Shown: in pieces, positions 49,024-58,726 of the stretch
Layout: each line of letters begins with the position of its first letter
Numbering within the stretch: position 1 is the stretch's first letter
Source of the DNA: Pycnococcus provasolii
Lineage: Eukaryota; Chlorophyta; Pseudoscourfieldiophyceae; Pseudoscourfieldiales
Direction: 5' to 3'
Assembly (NCBI GenBank): GCA_049487715.1
Contig: CP150563.1
Coordinates: 62,001-126,000 of the forward strand
Length of the DNA: 64,000 bases
The notes under the pieces: generated by a model
Database searches by the model: none
Seen by the model: only the letters and a program-made list of their open reading frames with translations
Told to the model about the DNA's origin: nothing
Made by a program: the position numbers and the translations under genes

Positions 49024-52000
49024 ATGGCTGATGATGGTGGCCAGAAACGCCGCGGCCAGCGAGGGCCAGCCAAGAACTATGGCGCGGCTTCGCGCTCACA
49101 GCCAAAGCGACGTGCCGGTGACATGGCAAGGGAGCGAATGATAGAAGTGTGTCAGGTTGAGGAGGCGCCCGAGCTCGATGAAGAGGGTGGCAAGGAACTT
49201 CACAAGAAGAAGGCAAGGCTTGCAAGCACGTCTACGGGCGCGTCTCAGTTGAAGGCCTCGTTTGCCGGGTACATGGACATCGACTTGCACAACCTTCCTT
49301 CCTTCGACGCGAGGTGTTCGCCTTCAACCATGACCCGTCCGCAGCAACAACGCCTTTTTGCCTTCTTTGACAACGTCTGCGGTGTGGTGGCTCGCGAGAT
49401 TTGCGGCAAGGGTGCTCAAGAGGCGTTACAGATGTGGCATGACGCGAATTCTGAGAGGCGCGGTGCTGAGCTGGCGCTTCAAAGCTCTCTTCGCAACCAC
49501 CTCATCGGCGATGACGGGTGCAAAGCCGCGGCGATGCGCAGCGTGGAGCGCGCGGTGCTCCAGTCGATTGCGATCGGAGCTGTCTCCGCGGCGAGGTCCA
49601 ACGCGGAAAGGAAAACGCTTCGAGGCGACTTCGCGATGAAGTCCAAGCAGAGCCTTACGCGAGCGCGGCGACACTCGGCAAACTTGCGACGCTTCGGGAA
49701 GGTGGTGATTCGCAAATACGGAGCTGCACGCGTTTCTGATACGCGAGTAATCGCGAACGTTGAAGCTGCTTTGACCCACATGAACGTACTCTCGTGGGGA
49801 ATTATGTCGAGAACTTTCGTGAACACGCCGGAAGAGGGAATGCGACGGCACCAGCTCGTATGCGTGACGCGTAAAATGCCTATGGCGAACATCCTCGAGC
49901 ACCTCGGGAAGCTCCCTGATGACGTGCGCATTAGTCACGGTGCGCGATACCAAATCGTCAACGCCATTTCTACTGGCGAGGACCAGACCCGCCAAGCCGT
50001 GGATTACGTTAAGTGCGAGTTGGTCTATGCCAACCGCGCACGCGTATTGTGGATTCTCGAGAGGAGCGGCGCGCCTGAGGCAGATACTCGAACGCTGCGT
50101 CGACGAGTCGACGCGGCGTTCGAGTATCTGAACCATGGCTTCAAGGTGCGAGTCGGGGACGGGACGTGCGTCTACCACGACGTTGCGCACGCGCTGCACA
50201 CGGTTGCGTCAGGCTCGACGGGAGCGACATGCACGACGTGCTGCGCCGAGTGCGCGAACACGTTCGCGGCATTCCGCGCCGTGAAGGCGTGCGCGAGAGA
50301 TGAGCAGCACCGAGGATACGTCGACGATGCGGTGACGAAAGCTGAACTATACATGGCGCACTGCGTGCGCGTAAAAGCCCAGCAGGACGCCATTGACGAG
50401 GTTATCGAAGAGCTGAAGCATGATAGCCGACGTGTGCATATGGTGGCTGACTTCAAGATGAAGATTCTCCAACGGTATTGGAGAGAAGCGACCGTTCTTC
50501 ACTACGGGAAGAGAGGCATGTCGTACCATGGTACGGCGGTGTGCTTTTCCGATGACGGAAAAACGATAACGATTCGTTACATAGACGTTGTACTAGATGG
50601 GGACAACGAGCAGGACGTAGCGATGACGCTCGCGGTGATGGAGGCAACTCTCGTCAAGCTGATGGAGCTCCGTGGCAAGGACATTCGTGTATCTCTTCAA
50701 ACGGACGGAGCTGCCAACTACACGGGCGCTTTGCTTCATGTGCTGCTCAAGCGAATCTTTGATAATGCGGGCGTGACATTGTTGCGTTACATATACTCTG
50801 AGACGCAAGATGGGAAGACCTTCGTCGATGGCCACTTCGGAAAGCTTTCCTACGCGATAAACAATTACTGCGTGATGTCGCGTGCGACGGTAACGACGGC
50901 GAACGAGGTCGCTGATGCGCTCGCATATGTCGGCGGTATACCTGGGACTTATCTTTTGGTCGTCGAGCTGAACCGTGGGCACCTCACCTCGTTGATGGAA
51001 AAGTACGTTACAGTGAAGAAATATTTGACGGAGGTGATGCCTGATGGACGCACTCTGGAGATCGATTTCACCAAGAATGAGTATAAGCGGAGCTCTGCGC
51101 GTGCTGCGGAGGTAGGGTCGAGCATGAGTAGGTTGGTGAAGCAGTACCTTGCGGCGCATCCACTTGAAATATGTTGCGAGTATTTCGAATCACTCAGCGC
51201 GCACGTCGATGCTCAGAAGGCGCACCGGAGGCATGCGCTGGAAGCGAGATCGATCGGGCAGGGATTGTCACCGCCAGGCGATGTCGAGCATGAAGGAGAT
51301 GAGAATGAGGGTGAGCGTGAGGGTGCGCACCACGACGACGAGGAGGAGGAGGAGGATGACGCTGTAGGCATGGATGAGGAAGGAGCCGTGCGGGTGCTGG
51401 CGGAGGCGGAGGATGCGGACGTGCCCACAACTCAGGAGGAGGTAGCATTGACGGCGGCGAATGAGGGCGATCTCGAAGACGACGACGAGGAGGAAGATGA
51501 GGATCGAGAGGACGGCGTGAATGACGACGCGGAAGAGGACGGTGACGACGACGCGGAAGAGGACGGGGCACACGACGGCGCAGACGAGGATGGGGTTCAC
51601 GCTGGCGAGGGCCTGACGAGTCACGGTGTGACACGGGTCACAGTGAAGCGCGTGGTCAACTGCTCCGCGTTCCAGAAAAGTTGGCGGCGAGAAGCAACAA
51701 GCCAATCAACCAAGCCGGCGGCAACGAGTCAATACCGGACGCTTCCTCAGGATGTTCGATCTCGTGCGCTCCGCCTGCTCAAGACGATGGAGACGTCGCG
51801 TTTCTCGACGCCGGCGACGTTGACGGTGCCAGCTTCCCAAACAGCGCCATCGTCGCAAGTGCGTACACTCGAGCGGGGCTGGGCGCTCCGCGGAGCGAAG
51901 GGCTCCACGTACGGCGCACGGTACATGACTGGTGAGTTTCGGCAGGAGATAATCCAGCTCTTCCGCGACGGTGAAGCTCACAAGGGGAGCAAGGCGTCGC

Positions 52001-52314
52001 CAGGCATCATGCACGAGCACCTTGTCAGAAAGCATCCGGAGAAGATGATCCCGAGTGTTCTCGAGATTGCTTCCTTGATCTCGTCCATGGCTCAGATGAA
52101 GAGTAGCGGCCAAACGCTCGAAACCCTGGTGTACACGAAGAACACCATAACTGTCGAGGTGATCCCTGAGATGGCGAACAAAGGCGAGCAGTATTTGAAA
52201 AAAGCAAGCGTGAAAGTGCTCAGGGAGTTTCTGAGCAGCAAAGGGCAACCTGTTGATGGGCTGAAGGCGGTGTTGCTGGAGAGGGTGCTAGCTGTGTGCG
52301 AGGTGCAGGTGTGA
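49024..52314 (+). CDS. DDE-type transposase-like protein with SAP domain
   Basis: The 1096-residue protein lies between the inverted repeats. Its central part has an RNase H-like DDE pattern: D476 in VADFKMKI, D561 in SLQTDGAANYTGALL, and E593 or D602 in YSETQDGKTFVDGHFG, giving spacings of 85 and 32 or 41. A preceding CTTCCAECA and VYHD region may bind zinc. A very acidic stretch (about residues 755-865) follows, and the C-terminus has a SAP-like DNA-binding motif (SVKVLREFLSSKGQPVDGLK...LLERVL). Known DDE transposases cut and rejoin DNA at such repeats. I could not place it in a named superfamily. Codon use is close to the host's and the frame is intact, so the element may be young. Confidence 0.75.
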   Translation: MADDGGQKRRGQRGPAKNYGAASRSQPKRRAGDMARERMIEVCQVEEAPELDEEGGKELHKKKARLASTSTGASQLKASFAGYMDIDLHNLPSFDARCSPSTMTRPQQQRLFAFFDNVCGVVAREICGKGAQEALQMWHDANSERRGAELALQSSLRNHLIGDDGCKAAAMRSVERAVLQSIAIGAVSAARSNAERKTLRGDFAMKSKQSLTRARRHSANLRRFGKVVIRKYGAARVSDTRVIANVEAALTHMNVLSWGIMSRTFVNTPEEGMRRHQLVCVTRKMPMANILEHLGKLPDDVRISHGARYQIVNAISTGEDQTRQAVDYVKCELVYANRARVLWILERSGAPEADTRTLRRRVDAAFEYLNHGFKVRVGDGTCVYHDVAHALHTVASGSTGATCTTCCAECANTFAAFRAVKACARDEQHRGYVDDAVTKAELYMAHCVRVKAQQDAIDEVIEELKHDSRRVHMVADFKMKILQRYWREATVLHYGKRGMSYHGTAVCFSDDGKTITIRYIDVVLDGDNEQDVAMTLAVMEATLVKLMELRGKDIRVSLQTDGAANYTGALLHVLLKRIFDNAGVTLLRYIYSETQDGKTFVDGHFGKLSYAINNYCVMSRATVTTANEVADALAYVGGIPGTYLLVVELNRGHLTSLMEKYVTVKKYLTEVMPDGRTLEIDFTKNEYKRSSARAAEVGSSMSRLVKQYLAAHPLEICCEYFESLSAHVDAQKAHRRHALEARSIGQGLSPPGDVEHEGDENEGEREGAHHDDEEEEEDDAVGMDEEGAVRVLAEAEDADVPTTQEEVALTAANEGDLEDDDEEEDEDREDGVNDDAEEDGDDDAEEDGAHDGADEDGVHAGEGLTSHGVTRVTVKRVVNCSAFQKSWRREATSQSTKPAATSQYRTLPQDVRSRALRLLKTMETSRFSTPATLTVPASQTAPSSQVRTLERGWALRGAKGSTYGARYMTGEFRQEIIQLFRDGEAHKGSKASPGIMHEHLVRKHPEKMIPSVLEIASLISSMAQMKSSGQTLETLVYTKNTITVEVIPEMANKGEQYLKKASVKVLREFLSSKGQPVDGLKAVLLERVLAVCEVQV

Positions 52315-52327
52315 GGTATGAAGAAGT

Positions 52328-52530
52328 GTAGTGTCATCAGCCATGAAAATTTTCAAGATGAAGAATGGCGGGACGGTGTCAGGTGGAGGTGTTTGATGGC
52401 TCGTTGGAAAGAGCTCGCCGAGCTCTTTCAGGATCCGTCTTTGGCTTGAATAGACAACGAAGACTCGATTTTTTGCAAAATCGGCCTATCCTCACGAAAA
52501 GGGTACCCTCTGAGGTGAATCCGGTGTTAA
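52328..52530 (-). repeat. right terminal inverted repeat of transposon
   Basis: Reverse complement of the left end. It ends CCGGTGTTAA at 52530 and carries the same AAAGAGCTC palindrome. Confidence 0.85.
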
Positions 52531-53456
52531 GAACGAGTCTAAGAGTGGAGATGCGTGAGATCATGCGTTTGGCCATAAAGGTAAAATCGTCGTGGTACCC
52601 TACTCTTAGAAGGAATCGGGGAGAGAAGGGGGAGAGAAGGGGGAGGCGGTCCACACTTCCTAAGAGGGAGGGGCATTGGCGAGCGTGACGTGATCCCAAT
52701 ACATAAAGTGATTAAGGCAACCTTAGGAGGATTCCCATCGCAAAAGTGAGACCGGATCTGAGCATGAAACCTTTGGTACCGTACCAGGTAGTACTACGAT
52801 AGTCTACGATCGTCCGGCAAGGCATCCACTTCCTTCTAAGGTATGCATCTCCACGATCAAGGCCTGCATCAATCAAGCAAGAATAGCCTGCATCAATGTT
52901 GCTCGATGGAATGATGGATGGGCCCCGCTGGAATCTGTGCTTCGGACTAACCACCACCTGGCAGAGTGGCAGAGTGGCAGGCAGTCCACCTAAGGTAGGG
53001 CCTACCTAGTTCTGCGGTAGCTAAGGCTAAGGGTAGGCCTTCCTAGTACTACTCTTAGACTATTAGGAGGAGGCAACGTGTTCTTGGGCGTCCCCCAAGA
53101 ACCAACGCACACCAACGCTTGGCAACGTTGCCATCAACGCCCCATCACTCCTTCATCATCACTCCACCACTCCACCACTCGCTATCCAGCTCTTCGCTTC
53201 GCAGCCTTAAGCTCTCCACTCTTGCGCCTTAAGGAGGCTCTCGTTGCACCTTAAGCTCTCCTTCCAGCCTTAAGCTCTCCACTCTTGCACTTCCCTTCCC
53301 CTGCCTGTTCAGCTCAGCTCAGCTCAGCTCACCGGCCTCTTGTTCTTGTTCTTGTTCTTGTTCTTGTTCTTGTCTTCTTTGAACGAAAGAAGGAATCAAT
53401 CAACCAATCAATCAAACCTACCCTATTGTTATTATAGATAAACACAATACAGGAAG
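52531..53456. other. intergenic with short repeats
   Basis: No gene is supported. There is a copy of the recurring motif (TACGATAGTCTACGATCG, 52795-52812) and three CCTTAAGCTCTCC repeats (53205-53280). There are also an (AGCTC)n tract (53311-53331) and (TTGTTC)n (53337-53372) in the likely 5' leader of the next gene. Confidence 0.5.
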
Positions 53457-56400
53457 ATGGTCTCCTTCCCGGCTTATTCTGCGCGTGCTCATTCTTCCTC
53501 TTTTTTTATAAAGCTGGCGACGCTCGTATGCGTCGCTTTCACGCCTCTTGCACTCGCGCAGACGTCGCCGCCGCCGCCCGCGACGTACGGCGTCGTCTCG
53601 CAGCTCACGCTCGAGGGATACCGCGTCGCGACGTGGGACGCGACCGTCGAAAGTAACTTCAAGACGTGCATAGCGAACCACCTCAGCGCGGTCGTCGTCG
53701 TTGACGCGAACGCTATTCACGTGGACAGCAAAGTCGACACAGGCACGGCGGCGATCCTCGTCGACTACCGTGTCTCCGTAACCGACCTGAACGACGCGAA
53801 CACTGCTGACGCAAGGCTCGACCAGTCCTTTCAAACGAACATTTTCAACACGTGCACGGCAGCGGGACTCACCAACCTATTGAGTGTGATGGTGACCGTT
53901 GCGCCAGAAAGTCGCGCACCGCCACCTCCTCCCCCTCCACCACCACCTTCTCCCCCACCACCACCGCCGCCGCCGCCGTCACCACCACCACCTCCTCCGC
54001 CACCACCACCACCACCACCACCACCTTCTCCACCACCACCGCCGCCGCCGCCACCACCACCTCCTCCGCCGCCTCCACCGCCTCCGTCACCGCCCCCTCC
54101 TCCGCCACCGCCGCCGCCGTCACCACCCCCTCCACCACCTCCACCACCACCTTCTCCACCACCACCACCGCCGCCGCCGCCGTCACCACCACCACCACCT
54201 CCGCCACCACCTCCGCCACCACCGTCACCACCTCCACCCCCTCCTCCTCCGCCGCCGCCGCCACCACCGTCACCACCTCCTCCACCACCACCGCCACCGC
54301 CGCCGCCGCCACCCCCTCCACCCCCTCCAAGCCCGCCTCCGCCGCCTCCACCACCCAGTCCGCCTCCACCACCACCTCCACCACCACCTTCTCCACCACC
54401 ACCGCCACCACCACCACCGCCACCAGCGCCGCCCATGCCGCCACCGCCACCTCCGCCACCGCCACCTAGCCCTCCTCCTCCCCCGCCTCCTCCACTGCCA
54501 CCCCCTCCGCCACCGCCGCCACCAAGCCCGCCGCCGAGCCCGCCGCCGCTGCCACCACCCCCTCCGCCGCCACCACCACCAGAGCCTCCCTCGCCGCCGC
54601 CGCCGCCGAGCCCGCCGCCGCCGCCACCACCACCTCCGCCGCCGCCGCCGCCGGCCCCGCCGCTGCTCCCGCCGCCGAGCCCGCCGCCACCACCACCACC
54701 GTCACCACCCCCTCCTCCGCCACCGTCACCACCACCTTCACCACCACCTCCGCCGCCGGAACCTTGCATTGCACTGGGGAACTGCTCACCTCCTCCCCCA
54801 AGTCCACCACCACCTCCTCCTCCTCCCCCAAGTCCTCCGCCGCCGAGCCCGCCGCCGAGCCCGCCACCAAGACCGCCGCCGCGCCCGCCGCCGCTGCCAC
54901 CACCTCCGCCGCCGCCGAGCCCGCCGCCGCCGCCGCCACCACCCTACCCCGACACGCCTGACTCGCCGACATCTCCGCCGCCAAAGCCAAACTCTGCGTC
55001 CCCACCTCCACATTCGCCACCACCTCCGCCAATCTCTGTCGCATGTCCACCGGGCATGATCAACACTGGACCTGGTGGACAGTGCGAGGAAGTGGATGGG
55101 TGCCTCAGGGCGCCTTGTTTCCCAGGCGTGGAGTGTACGGACGTGAAAGCACCTGGCGAAGGTCGCGAATGCGGGCTGTGTCCGCCTCTCACAACGGGCG
55201 ATGGTGCGATTTGCGAGGTGACAAGTCAGAGAACTGTGGAAGGAAAAATAAAGGCTGAGGTATCATCTGCGCTGTCGGGAAGCATGCTTGAGATGGTAAG
55301 GGACCACCTTCCGCCCAACGTCACGGAGGACACGGCGCCCGTGTTTGCCGGCGCTTCCATGAACACAACATTTCTCGGTGCAACGCCGGATACGTTCGCC
55401 TCTGGCCAGATTCGATTCCGCCTCGTGAAAGCCATGGCAAGTGCATTAAGCTTGCCGCAGGATCGAATGCGCATTCGGAAGGTCGAAGCGTCGGGAATGC
55501 AGAACCAGGACGTCGGTTCTTCCGCACGCAAGCTTCTCGATACCATAATGGTGCCCACAACTACGATTTCTTTTGACGTGCTAGGTGATGAGGAGATGGT
55601 GAAGGCGACGGATTTGATCGGTTCGGATCGACCTGCAATGTTCTCTGCCACAGGGGTGAGCAAAATGCTGAAACAAAAACTGGACGACGCCCATGAATCG
55701 ATGACAATGAAAAATGCGATAATGGGCGAACTGGAAGGCCAGATCTCGCCCGTGCCAGCACTGATTTCGTATGACTCGAGGGCCATCGAGGAAGAGTACA
55801 TGTCAGTGGCAACATGTGCGGTACTCCAAGGAGGCAGTCTGTCTACGGACTCGTCAGCACTCGATCCATGCTCGGCACGGGAAGCGAGGTTGACTGCAGA
55901 ACGTGCAAAGCAGATTTCCATAGTCACGCGTACGGCAAATACGGTGGAAATGGATCGAATAAATCTGCAAGATAACCTCCGCGACCCGCCAAAACCTCCA
56001 CCGAGCCCGCCGCTTCCACCGACGACGACGACGACGACATCGACGACGGCGGCAGCAGCAACTAAGGCGCCAGTAGATTCGACAACGGGGGTGACGACGC
56101 GTTCCGTTTCGGAAACGACGAAGGAAAAGAAAAAGGACGACGACGACAACAATACCATGATTTACATCATTGCGATTGTGGTTGGCTTGGTAGCTCTCAT
56201 TGGGGTATCGAGCGCTTACATGTTCTTCAAGCACCGCGATCAACCGGGCAAATCACATAGCTTCAGGTCAGCTTCAAGTCGCAGCATGAAGTCGCCCAGC
56301 TTTAATGCGGCATTCGATGTGACCGAGAAGGATTTGGCTCCACGATTAAGCGCAGAGGATATTCAAAGCCACAACTTTATTGTACCAAATGAGGACAAAG

Positions 56401-56885
56401 AAATCGATGCGGCAACAGCTATCCAGCGCCACTACCGTGGTTATTCGACTCGTAAGAGATCTGCTGAGCCGGAGTTTGACGTCCAGTACGTGCAAGGTCA
56501 GGACAGCTTTATGGACGACGCGTTTAAGACGCTAAATGTGTCCCCAAATGCAAGCAAGGAGGAGATTTGGCTTTCATACACGTCACTGATGGGAAAGTGC
56601 CAGAATCAGATTGAGAAAGCGCAGAAAGGAAAGCGCGAGGACGGAATGGATTCAGGAAATGTGGATGCGATCATCAGCTTCATGGAGGCGAAGATGCAGC
56701 AGATCGAGATGGCCAAGCAGCAGCTTGACGACGACGTCGAGCGCGCGCGACTTGCGCTGAATCGCATTGACCAGGCACACAGACGGGCCGTGGCGGACGA
56801 CGCCGTCGACCCCTCTCTGCAGAGTCAGCGTAGCGGCGTTCTGTTCCGCTCGGAGAGCGTGGATGAGGGTGTGAGACGTCACTGA
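53457..56885 (+). CDS. proline-rich receptor-like protein: signal, PPP array, EGF-like, TM, IQ motif
   Basis: The 1142-residue protein has a signal peptide (LATLVCVAFTPLALAQ). A small exterior domain follows (TYGVVSQLTLEGYRVATWDA to LLSVMVTVAPE, about residues 40-150), a type common in algal surface proteins. Then come about 370 residues of SPPPPPPPP runs (nt 53920-55034), typical of hydroxyproline-rich wall glycoproteins such as pherophorins. An EGF-like Cys segment comes next (CPPGMINTGPGGQC, DGCLRAPCFPGVEC, CGLCPP). One transmembrane helix follows (IYIIAIVVGLVALIGVSSAYMFF, about residues 902-924). The cytosolic tail has an IQ motif (ATAIQRHYRGYSTRKR) and a degenerate J-domain-like helix pair (DAFKTLNVSPNASKEEIWLSYTSLM). 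The IQ motif predicts calmodulin binding. It looks like a wall-to-cytoplasm linker or sensor; the name is inferred from layout. Confidence 0.75.
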   Translation: MVSFPAYSARAHSSSFFIKLATLVCVAFTPLALAQTSPPPPATYGVVSQLTLEGYRVATWDATVESNFKTCIANHLSAVVVVDANAIHVDSKVDTGTAAILVDYRVSVTDLNDANTADARLDQSFQTNIFNTCTAAGLTNLLSVMVTVAPESRAPPPPPPPPPPSPPPPPPPPPSPPPPPPPPPPPPPPPSPPPPPPPPPPPPPPPPPPPSPPPPPPPPPPSPPPPPPPPPPSPPPPPPPPPSPPPPPPPPPPPPPSPPPPPPPPPPPPPPSPPPPPPPPPPPPPPPPPPPSPPPPPPPPSPPPPPPPPPPSPPPPPPPPPPPAPPMPPPPPPPPPPSPPPPPPPPLPPPPPPPPPSPPPSPPPLPPPPPPPPPPEPPSPPPPPSPPPPPPPPPPPPPPAPPLLPPPSPPPPPPPSPPPPPPPSPPPSPPPPPPEPCIALGNCSPPPPSPPPPPPPPPSPPPPSPPPSPPPRPPPRPPPLPPPPPPPSPPPPPPPPYPDTPDSPTSPPPKPNSASPPPHSPPPPPISVACPPGMINTGPGGQCEEVDGCLRAPCFPGVECTDVKAPGEGRECGLCPPLTTGDGAICEVTSQRTVEGKIKAEVSSALSGSMLEMVRDHLPPNVTEDTAPVFAGASMNTTFLGATPDTFASGQIRFRLVKAMASALSLPQDRMRIRKVEASGMQNQDVGSSARKLLDTIMVPTTTISFDVLGDEEMVKATDLIGSDRPAMFSATGVSKMLKQKLDDAHESMTMKNAIMGELEGQISPVPALISYDSRAIEEEYMSVATCAVLQGGSLSTDSSALDPCSAREARLTAERAKQISIVTRTANTVEMDRINLQDNLRDPPKPPPSPPLPPTTTTTTSTTAAAATKAPVDSTTGVTTRSVSETTKEKKKDDDDNNTMIYIIAIVVGLVALIGVSSAYMFFKHRDQPGKSHSFRSASSRSMKSPSFNAAFDVTEKDLAPRLSAEDIQSHNFIVPNEDKEIDAATAIQRHYRGYSTRKRSAEPEFDVQYVQGQDSFMDDAFKTLNVSPNASKEEIWLSYTSLMGKCQNQIEKAQKGKREDGMDSGNVDAIISFMEAKMQQIEMAKQQLDDDVERARLALNRIDQAHRRAVADDAVDPSLQSQRSGVLFRSESVDEGVRRH
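53920..55034 (+). repeat. proline-codon low-complexity array
   Basis: CCN-rich tract (CCACCACCT, CCGCCGCCG and variants) encoding polyproline with interspersed serines. It generates long false glycine-rich, His/Arg-rich and Ser/Thr-rich frames on both strands. Confidence 0.9.
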
Positions 56886-57510
56886 ACTAGCTAGGGTCGT
56901 TGAGCACGAAAGGTCGAGTGCCGCAGCCCGTTCAGTCGAAAGAAAGAAAGAAAGAAAAGATGGAAGAATAGATGAAAATTTGAGAGTTCCGGACGCTCTG
57001 CCAACCGGCCGCGCGCACGGAGCAGACACCGGCCGCGCGCACGGAGCAGACAGACACCGGCCGCTGGCACGGAGCAGACACCGGCCGCTGGCACGGAGCA
57101 CCGGCCGCTGGCACGGAGCAGACACCGGCCGCGCGCACGGAGCAGACAGACACCGGCCGCTGGCACGGAGCACCGGCCGCTGGCACGGAGCAGACACCGG
57201 CCGCTGGCACGGAGCAGACACCGGCCGCTCGCACGGAGCAGACACCGGCCGCACGCACGGAGCAGACACCGGCCGCGCGCATAGATTTACCACAGTAGTA
57301 CTACCATAGAGGCGGTTTTTCCAACGTACGTACATATGTAAGTTTTCCGTCGGAAACTGATTCCAGGTGCCAGGGGAAGTTGGGGGTTTGGCTTTTTCTA
57401 TAAGAGTAAAAAAAAGGTCGGCAGTTCAGGTCGGTTCGTAGAGTTACCATTCTTGCCCCCTCTCGAAACTGCATAGGCCATAGGCGATCCGATCCGGTCA
57501 GCTTACAAGC
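56886..57510. repeat. 24-bp minisatellite and leader region
   Basis: Twelve imperfect units of CACCGGCCGC(N)2GCACGGAGCAGA lie at about 57003-57283. Some are shortened by loss of GACA or have an extra GACA. They follow the receptor-like gene and precede the CS-domain gene. No real gene is present; the many frames across it are repeat artefacts. Confidence 0.85.
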
Positions 57511-58518
57511 ATGCCGACGCAGCGTGACGCGCTCGGCTTCGAAGTGTACTCGTCGTCGTCGTCGTCGAAAAAGAAGAAGAAGAAGTCTTCGTCTTCGTCT
57601 TCTTCTTCTTCGGCGGCGGCGGCCGGCAATCAGCTCGACTACTCGCGGTTTGACAACATCCACCTCGACAACGACGACGATGACGATGATGTCGCTCACA
57701 AAAATATGTTGAGACATTCTATGGTCAACGAGTCAATGAACAAGCAGCCCTTACAAAGGAAAAACACTCCTGAAGCACCTCCCATTTCCGCGGAGGAGCT
57801 TGACCTCTCGCCGCTCGAGCAGATGCGCGCAGACCTCGAAAAGGCCAAGGCGAGACTCGAGCAGAGAGAAAACGACTTAAGGACGCAGGAGTTGGATCTT
57901 CAGAGCTTAAGCGGGGGAGCGAACGGACCGGCGGCACTCATCGACTTTCTCATGAAGCAAGGGCTCGGAGAGGAGGAGGTTGAGAAGGCGTTCGAGGGCA
58001 CGGAAGAAGAAAAAAAGGCAGTTTTGTCGAAGATGATGGGGTTCGATACGAACGACGAACAAGACGCCGATGTCGACAGCGCGGCAGCTGCGGCGCTAGA
58101 GCGCGTGAACGATGCGGCGCGCATGACCGAGGAGACGTTAGAAGAGGTGAGACGCATCGACGGAGGGGCGGCACTGCTCGGGAAGAGCAGGTCCACGTTT
58201 ACATTCCCGAAGAGCAAAACGGAAAAGGCGCCAGCACCGCCCGAAGAAGCGGCTGCACCGCCAGCGCCAGCGCCGCCACACGAGCCGCAGGTGGTGACGC
58301 GCGAGCTCGACGGATCTGTCGTCGTTACTTTCTACGTGCCCGCCGAACGGCTCCCACCTGGTGGACTAAGTGACATGGATCTGACCGTGGATACGAGACG
58401 CGTGACACTCGACGGCGTTGCGTGCTCGCTGAGTGTCGACGTTGATGTTGACAGCGCACGCGCACGCTACCTGAGGAAGAAGGGTGAAGTGCAGGTGACG
58501 CTGCAACAAGCTGCATGA
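57511..58518 (+). CDS. CS/p23-like (PIH1-type C-terminal) domain protein
   Basis: The 335-residue protein has a Ser/Lys-rich N-terminus (SSSKKKKKKSSSS). An acidic patch follows, then a coiled-coil (MRADLEKAKARLEQRENDLRTQELDLQ, about residues 107-135). A UBA-like helical segment comes next (LIDFLMKQGLGEEEVEKAF). The C-terminus is a beta-rich domain (VVTRELDGSVVVTFYVPAERLPPGGLSDMDLTVDTRRVTL...ARYLRKKGEVQVTLQQA). The last part has the alternating pattern and 'D.DL.V....L.L' start of the CS fold found at the end of PIH1-family Hsp90 co-chaperones, which pre-assemble dynein arms and R2TP clients. The PIH domain itself is not evident. Presence beside tubulin acetylation genes would suit a flagellate, but the assignment is tentative. 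Confidence 0.5.
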   Translation: MPTQRDALGFEVYSSSSSSKKKKKKSSSSSSSSSAAAAGNQLDYSRFDNIHLDNDDDDDDVAHKNMLRHSMVNESMNKQPLQRKNTPEAPPISAEELDLSPLEQMRADLEKAKARLEQRENDLRTQELDLQSLSGGANGPAALIDFLMKQGLGEEEVEKAFEGTEEEKKAVLSKMMGFDTNDEQDADVDSAAAAALERVNDAARMTEETLEEVRRIDGGAALLGKSRSTFTFPKSKTEKAPAPPEEAAAPPAPAPPHEPQVVTRELDGSVVVTFYVPAERLPPGGLSDMDLTVDTRRVTLDGVACSLSVDVDVDSARARYLRKKGEVQVTLQQAA

Positions 58519-58726
58519 GACTATTCAATAGTAGTAGTCTATAAAAATACATCTGTATATCTCACGTGTTTGTTTCAGCGTCTTATGTATGTATGTCGCA
58601 TTTATTATTTGCGTTTGTCGTTGTGTTGTCGTAAATACACGTTAACTAGTAGCTCTTAAACATTCATACTTCATACACGTTTGCATGCACGTTTCTTCGA
58701 AGAGATATCGATATATAGGCTTCATC

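Larger units (their letters stand above)
48810..52530 (+). mobile_element. autonomous DNA transposon, complete-looking, about 3.7 kb
   Basis: Terminal inverted repeats of about 200 bp (48810-49010 and 52328-52530) are nearly identical. They begin TTAACACCGGATTCACCTCA and each contain a near-perfect palindrome AAAGAGCTCGGCGAGCTCTTT. They flank one long ORF of transposase type. The similarity even extends into the first codons (ATGGCTGATGA is mirrored at 52332-52342). Weaker symmetry continues outward (CTCTTAGA on both sides), so the true ends may lie 20-30 bp further out. A target-site duplication is not obvious. Confidence 0.8.

Noticed and set aside
53831-55059. Glycine-rich, Val/Ala-rich and His/Arg-rich long frames over the proline tract on both strands
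   Set aside because: Shadows of CCN-rich low-complexity coding sequence of the 1142-residue protein.
56891-57335. Cys/Ala/Arg repeat frames across the minisatellite
   Set aside because: They arise from the 24-bp tandem unit. There are no domains and no conserved composition.
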